A DNA stretch of 13,675 bases from Chloroflexota bacterium (lineage in GTDB: Bacteria; Chloroflexota; Anaerolineae; Promineifilales; Promineifilaceae). Of this stretch, positions 1 through 5,859 are shown one piece after another (position 1 is the stretch's first letter; every line of letters starts with the position of its first letter). Under the pieces are notes generated by a model. It worked only from the letters and a program-made list of their open reading frames with translations, was not told where the DNA came from and made no database searches. A program made the position numbers and the translations under genes. The stretch covers positions 1-13,675 of the forward strand of contig QQUD01000383.1 in assembly GCA_008501785.1 (NCBI GenBank), given 5' to 3'.

Positions 1-203
1 ATTGACATTATCCGTTCAGGAATAATGTCACTTGCTGAGAGCTGCTCAGGTGAAACCTTCTGCTGCACAGACACAACGATGCACTCCACCAAAGTGTCAT
101 TTTCATCCCTGACCAACTCCCCACCCACTGTTTTATACCCAATCCCCACTCCAACCACATTCGCACGCGGCATCAACGCCTGAGTCGCTTCAGAAATATC
201 CAT
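1..203 (-). CDS. Trypsin-like (Nal1-like) serine protease family protein, N-terminal fragment
   Basis: This reverse-strand reading frame is open from an ATG at 203-201 to the window edge, so only about 67 residues are visible. The protein begins MDISEATQALMPRANVVGVG and continues with IGYKTVGGEL, a charged stretch, then IVVSVQQKVSPEQL and SDIIPERI. The NVVGVGIGYK segment followed by a beta strand and a K.....L..DIIP motif is the usual N-terminal part of a family of bacterial trypsin-like/Nal1-like proteins; the catalytic region would lie outside the window, so activity cannot be judged. The start is well supported by a GGAGG ribosome binding site (complement of 213-217) nine bases upstream. 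The stop codon of another reverse-strand frame lies at 211-209, just before the start, which suggests it was once the second gene of an operon. The family call is from pattern memory; the coding call is stronger. Confidence 0.62.
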   Translation of the reverse strand, partial: MDISEATQALMPRANVVGVGIGYKTVGGELVRDENDTLVECIVVSVQQKVSPEQLSASDIIPERIMS

Positions 204-208
204 AATCA

Positions 209-337
209 CTAACCTCCACTCGATCCCCCTGGAGGCGCAGCACCTCCTGGAGGATAATAACCAACTACTTGCCAAAGCCGAGCAAGGCAGCAATGAAATT
301 CAATTTTGTGTACGGCAAAGGGTTTGTTTGGATATGT
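209..337 (-). pseudogene. Orphan 3' end of a decayed upstream gene (Pro/Gly-rich tail)
   Basis: The frame ending in TAG at 211-209 reads ...WQVVGYYPPGGAAPPGGSSGG, a low-complexity tail typical of a real protein C-terminus. Its stop sits inside the leader of the next reverse-strand gene (ribosome site 213-217, start 203), as in a compact operon. Reading upstream, the frame stays open only to an in-frame TAA at 340-338 and has no ATG, GTG or TTG start. I infer the 3' remnant of a gene whose 5' part has been lost. The tail could be chance, and the protein family is not recognisable. Confidence 0.33.
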
Positions 338-340
338 TTA

Positions 341-586
341 TTCACAAACAGTATTCTGTGTTTTGGGGTTCTTGTCAACCTTCAACATTTGGGTTGAAGG
401 GTGGTTTGAGTTGAGGGGATGGAGAAAGTTACCTTCTGTGTGTTCCATCCATTCGTGGAAAGTGCGGATCAACTCAGTGAGGTGGGGATTCTTTGGTAAA
501 AGCTTAGATTTTTTAGTGCTCAGAATGGGTGTGAGTTATGCCTTAAATCGCGTACTAATAAGTTTGCAACATCACATTGATTCAAG
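341..586. other. Gene-poor interval, possible coding relic
   Basis: No convincing intact gene is visible here. A reverse-strand frame open between in-frame stops near 536 and 326 reads, in part, LTELIRTFHEWMEHTEGNFL. That looks protein-like, but it has no plausible start and matches nothing I recognise. There is a short inverted repeat, CCTTCAAC (379-386) with GTTGAAGG (393-400) and a 6-base loop. Given the damaged genes on both sides, this is most simply decaying sequence. Confidence 0.3.
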
Positions 587-1635
587 TTAGGTATCATTTA
601 ACACCCAACTCACATCATATCTTGGTCGTTGGGGACAAACTTTTTCATTATATATTCCCCTCTCTTCTGCTGGCAGGACAGAAAAATGTCCTTGAATGCC
701 TAGCGCCTCACATCCCAACTCCCAGTTCGCGCACCAAATTCCCACAGCGATGGGAGCATAGTAACGTGATGCCGTGGTGGCATAAAAATCAAAACTTTTC
801 AAATCTCCGCTTTCTTCTGCATTCGCAACACACCGCGTGGTTTGCCCGTTATAAGAAGATGGTGCCCATTGGCAGCTTTCGTAATTGCGCCCAAAACGGT
901 TGAAGGGAGCAGTGTTCAAGGCCAGTGGTTGCCCAAATTCTGCTTAATGCTAATGTGATCTGCGCCAGGACCGATCCAGCAAGTACCCAATCCTATACGG
1001 GTTGCGTCCATGACAATCTTCTGCAAACATCTGCCTACGTCAATCACGGCGATGCGATCGTATTCCTTTGGAGCGATAGCGACGAGGAACTCGGTCGCAT
1101 TGACAGTGGGCCACACGGTTAGCGGCGCAGAGATATACTCAAAACGTACAGGGGATTCACCGATCCGAGCCTCTTCAGTATGCACACGCACCGACTCCAT
1201 CAACTCGTTGTAGTCGGCATTGGTCAGCTTGCGGGTTTGGAAAGAACGACAGGAGCGCCTTGCCCGCATCAAGTCGAAGAGATCAAGGGTATCCTTCCGT
1301 TTAGGAATGCGTTCAGGAAAACGCAGGCGAAACTTGACGGTTACCAAATCGAAAATAGCACCAATTAAAAATAGCATTCCCAACACAAGGAAAGGGATTG
1401 AGAGAAACCTAGCATTAAGCAGGTGTGCTGTTCCACCTATTAAGGAAAAAAGAAGCACGAATATCATAGGAAGTAGATACTGCAACCAACCAGTGAACTG
1501 GACCCGCATCTTCGCACGCACAATATCTGCGGCTATTTTTCTCAGTATGGAAATGGGGATACGTTCCAGAATCGCTCGCTCGTTGGCGCCGAGACCGTGC
1601 ATAATATCATTGCTGTTTTTTTTGTCGGTAGCCAT
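587..1635 (-). pseudogene. Membrane-anchored nitroreductase-family protein, disrupted by internal deletion/frameshift
   Basis: The 5' part starts at ATG 1635-1633, seven bases after an AGGAG ribosome site, and runs to TGA at 918-916 (239 residues). It has a hydrophilic N-terminus, two predicted membrane helices at about residues 50-70 and 78-100, then a nitroreductase-like segment with RARRSCRSF (124-132) and a GLGTCWIGPGAD stretch near 215-226. The 3' part lies one base out of frame (919-587) and carries CQWAPSSYNGQTTRC, the APSS.N.Q flavin-site signature, then FDFYATTASRYYAPIA and GIWCANWELGCEALGIQG. Both pieces look like one nitroreductase-like polypeptide. The abrupt join after NLGNHWP suggests lost internal sequence as well as a frame change. 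The family uses FMN and NAD(P)H; this copy is probably inactive. A longer TTG start at 1674 is less likely because it falls inside the operator. The sequence does not separate natural decay from an assembly error. Confidence 0.7.
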
Positions 1636-1665
1636 ACGATTACTCCTGCATTTTTTGCGTGCCAA

Positions 1666-1703
1666 GACTTGCAATAAGTATATCTGCCATCTTATTGCAA
1701 GTC
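1666..1703. promoter_or_regulatory. Inverted-repeat operator, 13-bp perfect arms
   Basis: GACTTGCAATAAG (1666-1678) and CTTATTGCAAGTC (1691-1703) are perfect reverse complements separated by 12 bases. They lie in the divergent promoter region between the nitroreductase gene and the TetR gene. This is the expected place for a TetR operator. The binding protein is inferred from position, not shown. Confidence 0.7.
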
Positions 1704-1705
1704 AA
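1677..1705 (-). promoter_or_regulatory. Sigma70-type promoter of the nitroreductase gene
   Basis: Reading the reverse strand, TTGACT (1705-1700) is followed by exactly 17 bases and then TATACT (1682-1677). Both hexamers are one base from consensus at ideal spacing. The transcript would start near 1670, giving a leader of about 35 bases before the ATG at 1635. Operator arms cover both hexamers, so the promoter is very likely repressed by the divergent TetR protein. Confidence 0.72.
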
Positions 1706-1724
1706 CACTTGCTTATGATACAAT
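1695..1724 (+). promoter_or_regulatory. Probable promoter of the TetR gene
   Basis: TTGCAA (1695-1700), an 18-base spacer and TACAAT (1719-1724) make a reasonable sigma70 promoter pointing to the regulator at 1746. Its -35 hexamer is inside the operator repeats and would give autorepression. The predicted start near 1731 leaves a very short leader of about 15 bases that still holds an AAGGA ribosome site. Confidence 0.45.
1697..1712. promoter_or_regulatory. Second overlapping operator palindrome, 16 bp
   Basis: GCAAGT (1697-1702), four spacer bases, then ACTTGC (1707-1712) form a perfect palindrome of the size usually bound by one TetR-family dimer. It shares its left half with the longer inverted repeat, so the region has three ACTTGC half-sites (1667, 1697 inverted, 1707). 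Confidence 0.55.
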
Positions 1725-1745
1725 CTACCTTTCAAGGAAACAGAC

Positions 1746-2318
1746 ATGCCAAAATTAATAGATGAAGCCAATGTTTTTCGAACTGTGATCGACCTGATGG
1801 TCTCCCGTGGATATCATGGGGCAACCACCAAAGAAATTGCAAAGCTCACCGGGATAAATGAAGCCACCCTTTTCCGAAAGTATGGGAATAAGTTGGGCTT
1901 AATTAAACGGGCCTTTGAACATCAGTTTTCTACGGCTCCCCTAAGCAAGGTTACTTATACCGGTGATCTTCAAGCCGATCTATATGCTATTTTAGAGGCC
2001 TATGTTGCCACCAATGAAGCATTCGGTGAAATTATGCCAATCATCTTTTTGGAAATACCGCGTCATCCAGAGTTGAGAAATGTGTTGCAGACACCTCTAG
2101 AAAACATTCAAAGTCTTGTACACATCATCGCCCGCTACCAAAGCGAGGGTCGTCTGGAAAATGAGCCCCCCCTGACAACCGTCAATGCATTACTTGCCCC
2201 AATTCTATTAAATCAAATGTTCCACAGGGCAAACATTGATATGCCTTTACCATCGATTGATCTTCACGAATATATAAAGGCTTTTTTGAACGGAAGAAAA
2301 CCATCAACAAATATGTAA
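1746..2318 (+). CDS. TetR/AcrR-family transcriptional regulator
   Basis: This is a 190-residue protein, the usual TetR length. Residues about 8-55 are the DNA-binding domain, with the signature GYHGATTKEIAKLTGINEATLFRKYGNKLGLI: the G..G.T...IA recognition region and the F.KYGNK.GL turn into helix 4. The remaining helices form the variable ligand-binding and dimerisation half, where IFLEIPRHPELR stands out; the ligand cannot be inferred. It is divergent from the broken nitroreductase gene, with 110 bases between the starts that carry two overlapping palindromes over both promoters. It therefore most likely represses itself and that gene. AAGGA lies about ten bases before the ATG. The regulator looks intact although its apparent target is damaged. 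Confidence 0.9.
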   Translation: MPKLIDEANVFRTVIDLMVSRGYHGATTKEIAKLTGINEATLFRKYGNKLGLIKRAFEHQFSTAPLSKVTYTGDLQADLYAILEAYVATNEAFGEIMPIIFLEIPRHPELRNVLQTPLENIQSLVHIIARYQSEGRLENEPPLTTVNALLAPILLNQMFHRANIDMPLPSIDLHEYIKAFLNGRKPSTNM

Positions 2319-2414
2319 TGCCACTCTTTTTTTGAACTATTTGGTGGATCCCCTGAGTTATTCGTCATATTCATTCATTTGTGCCATTCATATTTTATTT
2401 GGGCATAACATTTG

Positions 2415-3386
2415 CTAATTATCGTCTACAGAAACGATGACTTTTCCTCGGGCGTGACCTTCTTCCAGATACCGAACGGCTTCGGCGGCTTCATTGAATG
2501 GGTAGCATCTGTCAATCACAGATTTAACCTGACCAGTTTCTATCAGCCCGTTGATAAACTGTAAATCTTCCTGATTGATTTGTGCCAGCATCGGGCCAAT
2601 TTTTTTGCTGCCAAACTTTGTTTCTAATGAGCCGAACAGCACAACCTGGAGCATACGCATCAGGGTTGTAAAGCCAACCACGACGGCGATTCCATTTGGT
2701 TTTAAGCTGCGTTTGTAATTTGAGACAGAAAAATTGCCGACGTTGTCCAAAATCAAATCATATTGCTTACCGTTTTTTGTGACATCTTCGCGTGTGTAAT
2801 CAACTATGTGATCGGCTCCAAGTGAGCGCACTAATTCGACGTTTCGGGTGCTGCAAACGGCCGTTACCATCACCCCCAACGCCTTCGCAATTTGTACAGC
2901 ATACGTACCCACGCCCCCAGAAGCACCGTTGATGAGCACCTGCTGTCCTGCTTGAACTTGCCCAGAATTACGCAGCCCTTGCAACGCAGTGAGCGCCGCT
3001 ACCGGAACGGCCGCTGCTTCTGCAAACGATTGATTGGCCGGTTTCTGCACCATATGGTTTTCAGACACACAAACAAACTCAGCCAGCCCACCCGCGCCAA
3101 TATCCCCATAGACGTCGTCACCGAGTTTAAACTGGGTGACGCTTTTACCAACTGCCTCAACTGTCCCGGCGATGTCCGCACCAATCATTGGGTTTTTAGG
3201 CTTGAGCAAACCATCAGAAAAACGTACCAGGAAAGGTGCGCCCCTCATGCGGTGCCAATCCAGCGGATTCACTGAAACCGCCTTGATTTTTACCAGGAGT
3301 TCATTGTCTTGGGGTGCGGGTTTGTCAATATCTATTTGCTCTAAAACGTCTGGGGAGCCATAACGCGTAAACACAATCGCTTTCAT
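2415..3386 (-). CDS. NAD(P)-dependent zinc-independent medium-chain dehydrogenase/reductase (quinone oxidoreductase-like)
   Basis: This 323-residue protein has the standard two-domain medium-chain dehydrogenase fold. The GroES-like N-terminal half includes MKAIVFTRYGSPDVLE and IGADIAGTVEAVG (about 68-80). The Rossmann half has the dinucleotide loop GASGGVG (154-160), followed by SLGADHIVDYTRED (188-201). The cysteine and histidine ligands of zinc alcohol dehydrogenases are missing, which places it with quinone oxidoreductase or enone-reductase-like members that use NADPH on small electrophilic carbonyls; the true substrate is unknown. The start is ATG 3386-3384, eight bases after AAGGAG. The frame can be read 66 codons further upstream, but that part runs through an intergenic repeat and is not credible. 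It is divergent from the AraC regulator and converges with the TetR gene. An in-frame pair of CGGCCG sites (near 2858 and 3008) encodes T-A-V and A-A-V. Confidence 0.88.
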   Translation of the reverse strand: MKAIVFTRYGSPDVLEQIDIDKPAPQDNELLVKIKAVSVNPLDWHRMRGAPFLVRFSDGLLKPKNPMIGADIAGTVEAVGKSVTQFKLGDDVYGDIGAGGLAEFVCVSENHMVQKPANQSFAEAAAVPVAALTALQGLRNSGQVQAGQQVLINGASGGVGTYAVQIAKALGVMVTAVCSTRNVELVRSLGADHIVDYTREDVTKNGKQYDLILDNVGNFSVSNYKRSLKPNGIAVVVGFTTLMRMLQVVLFGSLETKFGSKKIGPMLAQINQEDLQFINGLIETGQVKSVIDRCYPFNEAAEAVRYLEEGHARGKVIVSVDDN

Positions 3387-3420
3387 TAAACTTTCTCCTT
3401 TATCGGTCGTTGACTTATTC

Positions 3421-3449
3421 ATTATACGGGGATGGTTGGGAAAAGTCGC
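3421..3449 (-). promoter_or_regulatory. Candidate promoter for the oxidoreductase at 2415-3386
   Basis: On the reverse strand a perfect TATAAT lies at 3426-3421, with a weak -35 (GCGACT, 3449-3444) 17 bases upstream. Transcription would start about 28 bases before the ATG. The poor -35 element suggests an activator could be needed, and the neighbouring AraC protein is an obvious candidate; that part is inference. Confidence 0.45.
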
Positions 3450-3463
3450 GAGGGGATGCCCAA

Positions 3464-3565
3464 GCTCTGACCGATTTCCCGACCGCGCCAGTCTTCTTCT
3501 TTGGTCTCCAGACCGCTTTCTTTGGTGGGAAAAAACGGCCGTTTCCATCCCATATAACCCTCCGG
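3464..3565. repeat. Intergenic repeat copy A (left module plus AACGGCCGTT)
   Basis: The stretch 3464-3544 aligns without gaps to 10743-10823, with 64 of 81 bases identical by my count, and ends in AACGGCCGTT (3534-3543). Similarity then fades over the next 20 bases (right module). Read on the reverse strand both copies give KRP..F..KE.GLE...EED and EIGQS, but this copy continues through Trp where the other has a stop, and the differences are spread about evenly over the three codon positions. It is therefore more likely a DNA repeat than a gene. Confidence 0.7.
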
Positions 3566-3622
3566 GGCTGGTTTTAAGCAGCAAGGGCTGGGTTGAATTG
3601 AGCCAATTTTCACTAAAAATCA

Positions 3623-3652
3623 GTAAAATGTATTCGTTATTCTGTAAAATGT
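3623..3652. repeat. 21-bp-spaced direct repeat upstream of the AraC gene
   Basis: GTAAAATGT occurs at 3623-3631 and 3644-3652. The 21-base spacing is two helical turns, the usual arrangement of direct half-sites for AraC-family proteins. It lies between two divergent genes, one of which is the AraC regulator, so it is a candidate binding site; no binding is demonstrated. Confidence 0.4.
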
Positions 3653-3783
3653 TTATTTACTTGTCAGCAGTTTTGAAATAATCTTTTAACAATCTTAAAA
3701 GCTGACATTTATGGAGAATTTGTTTTAATTTGTTAATCGTCAGCTTCTGGCTGATCGTCAAGGGCCTAAAAGGGAAAAAAGGT

Positions 3784-4689
3784 ATGGGCAAATTAATAAA
3801 AATCGAATCTATCTCTCAAATTCACCAAATGATTGGATATGCAAAGCCCAAACATCCTCTGATAACGTTCATTGAATCACCAAAGATTCCCCGCTCAAAT
3901 AAACCGGTCATTGATCAACCGGTCATCTCGAGCTTATATTCAATCAGCTTAAAAAATGGCCATGAATGTAAAATAAATTACGGTCGGCAACCTTATGATT
4001 TTCAAGAAGGAAGTCTAATGTTTATTGCACCGGGTCAAATCATCACACCAATCAGTGAATCAAAAAATACAGATACAGCGGGTTGGAGTCTCTTGTTTCA
4101 TCCAGACCTGATACGAAAAGGGTCGCTTGCCAACAAAATGAAGGCTTACACTTTCTTTTCTTATGACTCCCATGAGGCTCTGCACGTATCAGAACAAGAG
4201 AGGAAAACTGTTTCCAGCATCGTGAAAACAATTAAGAAGGAGTACAGTCAGAATTTAGACATTTATAGCCATGAACTGATTATTTCAAACCTGGAACTGC
4301 TGTTAAATTACTGCAAACGTTATTACGGCCGTCAATTTATTACGCGGACAAATGTAAACAAAGATTTGATCATCAAGGTTGAGGATTTTTTGCAATCCTA
4401 CTTCGACTCACATCAACTAGAAAACCAGGGTTTGCCCAATGTTAAACAGTGTGCAGAAGCAATGGGGTATTCTCCCAATTATCTGAGCGATTTACTAAAA
4501 AAAGAAACTGGCAAAAACACGCAGGAACATATCCATTTTTATTTAATCGAAAAAGCGAAAACCATGCTCCTTGGATCAGAAGAACCCGTATATAAAATTG
4601 CCCAAGCATTGGGGTTTGAGTATCAGCAGCATTTCTCGAAACTTTTTAAAAACAAAACCGGCATGTCACCCGTTGAATACAGAAATTGA
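3784..4689 (+). CDS. AraC-family transcriptional regulator
   Basis: A 301-residue regulator. Residues about 20-130 resemble the cupin-like sensing domain seen in AraC relatives (KPKHPLITFIE, SLKNGHECKINYGRQPYDF, EGSLMFIAPGQIITPI, WSLLFHPDLI). The last 95 residues hold the two helix-turn-helix motifs: VKQCAEAMGYSPNYLSDLLKKETG (about 220-243) and VYKIAQALGFEYQQHFSKLFKNKTGMSPVEYRN (269-301), ending in the canonical AraC signature. I chose ATG 3784 rather than the upstream TTG at 3730 because homologues, as I recall them, begin near (M)..IESISQ and the extra 18 residues cover leader sequence. Codon use is visibly more A/T-rich than in the neighbouring beta-helix and lipoprotein genes, and the sequence is strongly reminiscent of Bacteroidota regulators, so lateral acquisition is plausible. 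It lies directly upstream of one oxidoreductase and divergent from its paralogue, so one or both are the likely targets. Confidence 0.9.
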   Translation: MGKLIKIESISQIHQMIGYAKPKHPLITFIESPKIPRSNKPVIDQPVISSLYSISLKNGHECKINYGRQPYDFQEGSLMFIAPGQIITPISESKNTDTAGWSLLFHPDLIRKGSLANKMKAYTFFSYDSHEALHVSEQERKTVSSIVKTIKKEYSQNLDIYSHELIISNLELLLNYCKRYYGRQFITRTNVNKDLIIKVEDFLQSYFDSHQLENQGLPNVKQCAEAMGYSPNYLSDLLKKETGKNTQEHIHFYLIEKAKTMLLGSEEPVYKIAQALGFEYQQHFSKLFKNKTGMSPVEYRN

Positions 4690-4695
4690 GAAACC

Positions 4696-4738
4696 AACCT
4701 CCCGGAGGTGCAAGGCTATGCCACACCTCCGAGAGGTT
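4696..4738 (+). terminator. Strong intercistronic hairpin between the AraC and oxidoreductase genes
   Basis: AACCTCCCGGAGGTG (4696-4710) and CACCTCCGAGAGGTT (4724-4738) pair over 15 bases with one mismatch around a 13-base loop. It begins seven bases after the AraC stop and ends 19 bases before the next ATG. No run of T follows, so it is not a classic intrinsic terminator. It may be an attenuating or mRNA-stabilising hairpin that sets the relative expression of the two genes, or a mobile palindromic repeat. Confidence 0.5.
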
Positions 4739-4757
4739 ATTATCGGGAGCGAATTTA

Positions 4758-5738
4758 ATGAAAGCAATTGTGTTTGAAAAATACGGACCACCTGGAGTCC
4801 TGCAACTTAAAAAGGTAAAAAAACCGACACCCAAGGACAATGAAGTCCTGATAAAAATATATGCCACAACAGCAGCTAGAGCAGAAGGCATGATGCGCAG
4901 TGGCAAACCATATTGGGGCAGGCTCATTCTCGGTCTCGTAAGACCTAGAGAAAAGTTCAGAATTCTTGGGATTGAATTAGCCGGTGAGATTGAAGCAGTA
5001 GGAAAAGACATCAGCAGATTTAAACCAGGTGACCAAGTGTATGGATTTCGAGGTTTTGGAACGGGAGCGTTGGCTGAGTACAAATGTATGGGTGAAGAAG
5101 GGTCGCTGGCTCTAAAGCCGACCAATACAAGCTATGAAGAAGCCGCCGCGATTGTTGACGGAGCAACAACTGCCTTATTTTTCCTCAGGGATAAAGCAAA
5201 TATTCAGCGTGGGCAAAACGTTCTGATCATTGGTGCTTCTGGGAGTATCGGCACATATGCAATTCAACTGGCCCGGTATTTTGAGACAAACGTGACCGGG
5301 GTATGCAGTACTTCGAATTTGGATTGGGTAAAATCTCTGGGAGCTAATAAGGTTATTGATTATACCCGAGAAGATTTCATCCAAAGCGGTGAAACCTACG
5401 ATATTATATTTGATACGGTAGGCAAGAGTTCGTTTTCACGTTGCAAGAGTTCCTTAAACAAAGAGGGGTGCTATCTGCCAACTATTGGCCTGTTTAATTA
5501 TGTTCTTAAGATTTGGACTTCGTTAATTGGCGGCAAAAAAGTAATCAGTGGCATGTCAGTAGAAAAAAACAAATCGCTGATTTTTATCAGGGAGCTAGTC
5601 GAGGCGGGAAAAATAAAACCGGTTATTGATAAACAGTATTCCTTGGAACAGGCGGCTGAGGCTCACCGGTATGTTGCGAAAGGGCACAAAAAAGGAAATG
5701 TGGTTATCACTGTTGCGCATAAAAACGGATATGATTGA
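4758..5738 (+). CDS. NAD(P)-dependent zinc-independent medium-chain dehydrogenase/reductase, paralogue of 2415-3386
   Basis: The protein has 326 residues, starting MKAIVFEKYGPPGVLQLK, with ILGIELAGEIEAVGKD (69-84), GFGTGALAEYKCM (99-111), the dinucleotide loop GASGSIG (159-165) and SLGANKVIDYTREDF (193-207). It lacks zinc ligands, as its divergent paralogue does. The family reduces activated double bonds or quinones with NADPH; the substrate here is unknown. The ATG at 4758 follows GGAG by eight bases. A frame 24 codons longer would pass through the intercistronic hairpin and overlap the AraC gene, and lacks the family N-terminus, so I rejected it. The gene is co-directional with and 68 bases after the AraC gene, so they are probably coupled. 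MDR genes next to AraC regulators of this type are common in Bacteroidota and some Chloroflexota as I recall. Confidence 0.9.
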   Translation: MKAIVFEKYGPPGVLQLKKVKKPTPKDNEVLIKIYATTAARAEGMMRSGKPYWGRLILGLVRPREKFRILGIELAGEIEAVGKDISRFKPGDQVYGFRGFGTGALAEYKCMGEEGSLALKPTNTSYEEAAAIVDGATTALFFLRDKANIQRGQNVLIIGASGSIGTYAIQLARYFETNVTGVCSTSNLDWVKSLGANKVIDYTREDFIQSGETYDIIFDTVGKSSFSRCKSSLNKEGCYLPTIGLFNYVLKIWTSLIGGKKVISGMSVEKNKSLIFIRELVEAGKIKPVIDKQYSLEQAAEAHRYVAKGHKKGNVVITVAHKNGYD

Positions 5739-5742
5739 ATTA

Positions 5743-5771
5743 TTTCCCTCCCACACAATCCATCCACAATC
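5743..5771. repeat. Degenerate right-module repeat without the palindrome
   Basis: This stretch starts four bases after the oxidoreductase stop codon. It begins TTTCCCTCCC, then ACACAATCC and CACAATC, closely resembling the right modules at 10820 (TTTCCCTCCCC.ACAATCC) and 13412. The AACGGCCG half is absent. I take it to be an old, partial copy of the intergenic repeat family. Confidence 0.45.
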
Positions 5772-5803
5772 TTTTCGAAAAACGGTTTAAAGAATAGTTA
5801 ACA

Positions 5804-5830
5804 ACAGAGCGCAGATTAACTGCGCTCTGT
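5804..5830. terminator. Bidirectional terminator-like perfect hairpin between convergent genes
   Basis: ACAGAGCGCAG (5804-5814) and CTGCGCTCTGT (5820-5830) form a perfect 11-bp stem with a 5-base loop. It lies midway between the ends of the oxidoreductase (5738, +) and the beta-helix gene (5860, -). Neither side has a long U-run, so termination strength is uncertain, but position and symmetry fit a shared terminator. Confidence 0.68.
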
Positions 5831-5859
5831 CATGTAAAAAGAATAAATTTTGTTGGTTC

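Noticed and set aside
306..590. 94-residue forward-strand frame in the left gene-poor region
   Set aside because: It has no ribosome site, improbable Trp/Phe/Cys-rich composition and no recognisable family.
1220..1765. 181-residue forward-strand frame antisense to the nitroreductase
   Set aside because: It is very rich in Arg, Ser and Ile with no domain or ribosome site, and it spans the divergent promoter. It mirrors the real reverse-strand gene.
3387..3584. 66-codon N-terminal extension of the oxidoreductase at 2415-3386
   Set aside because: It runs through intergenic repeat copy A; the family start MKAIVF with AAGGAG is at 3386.
3740..3754. Short hairpin TCAGC-ttctg-GCTGA before the AraC gene
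   Set aside because: A five-pair stem is too weak and common to call regulatory without other support.
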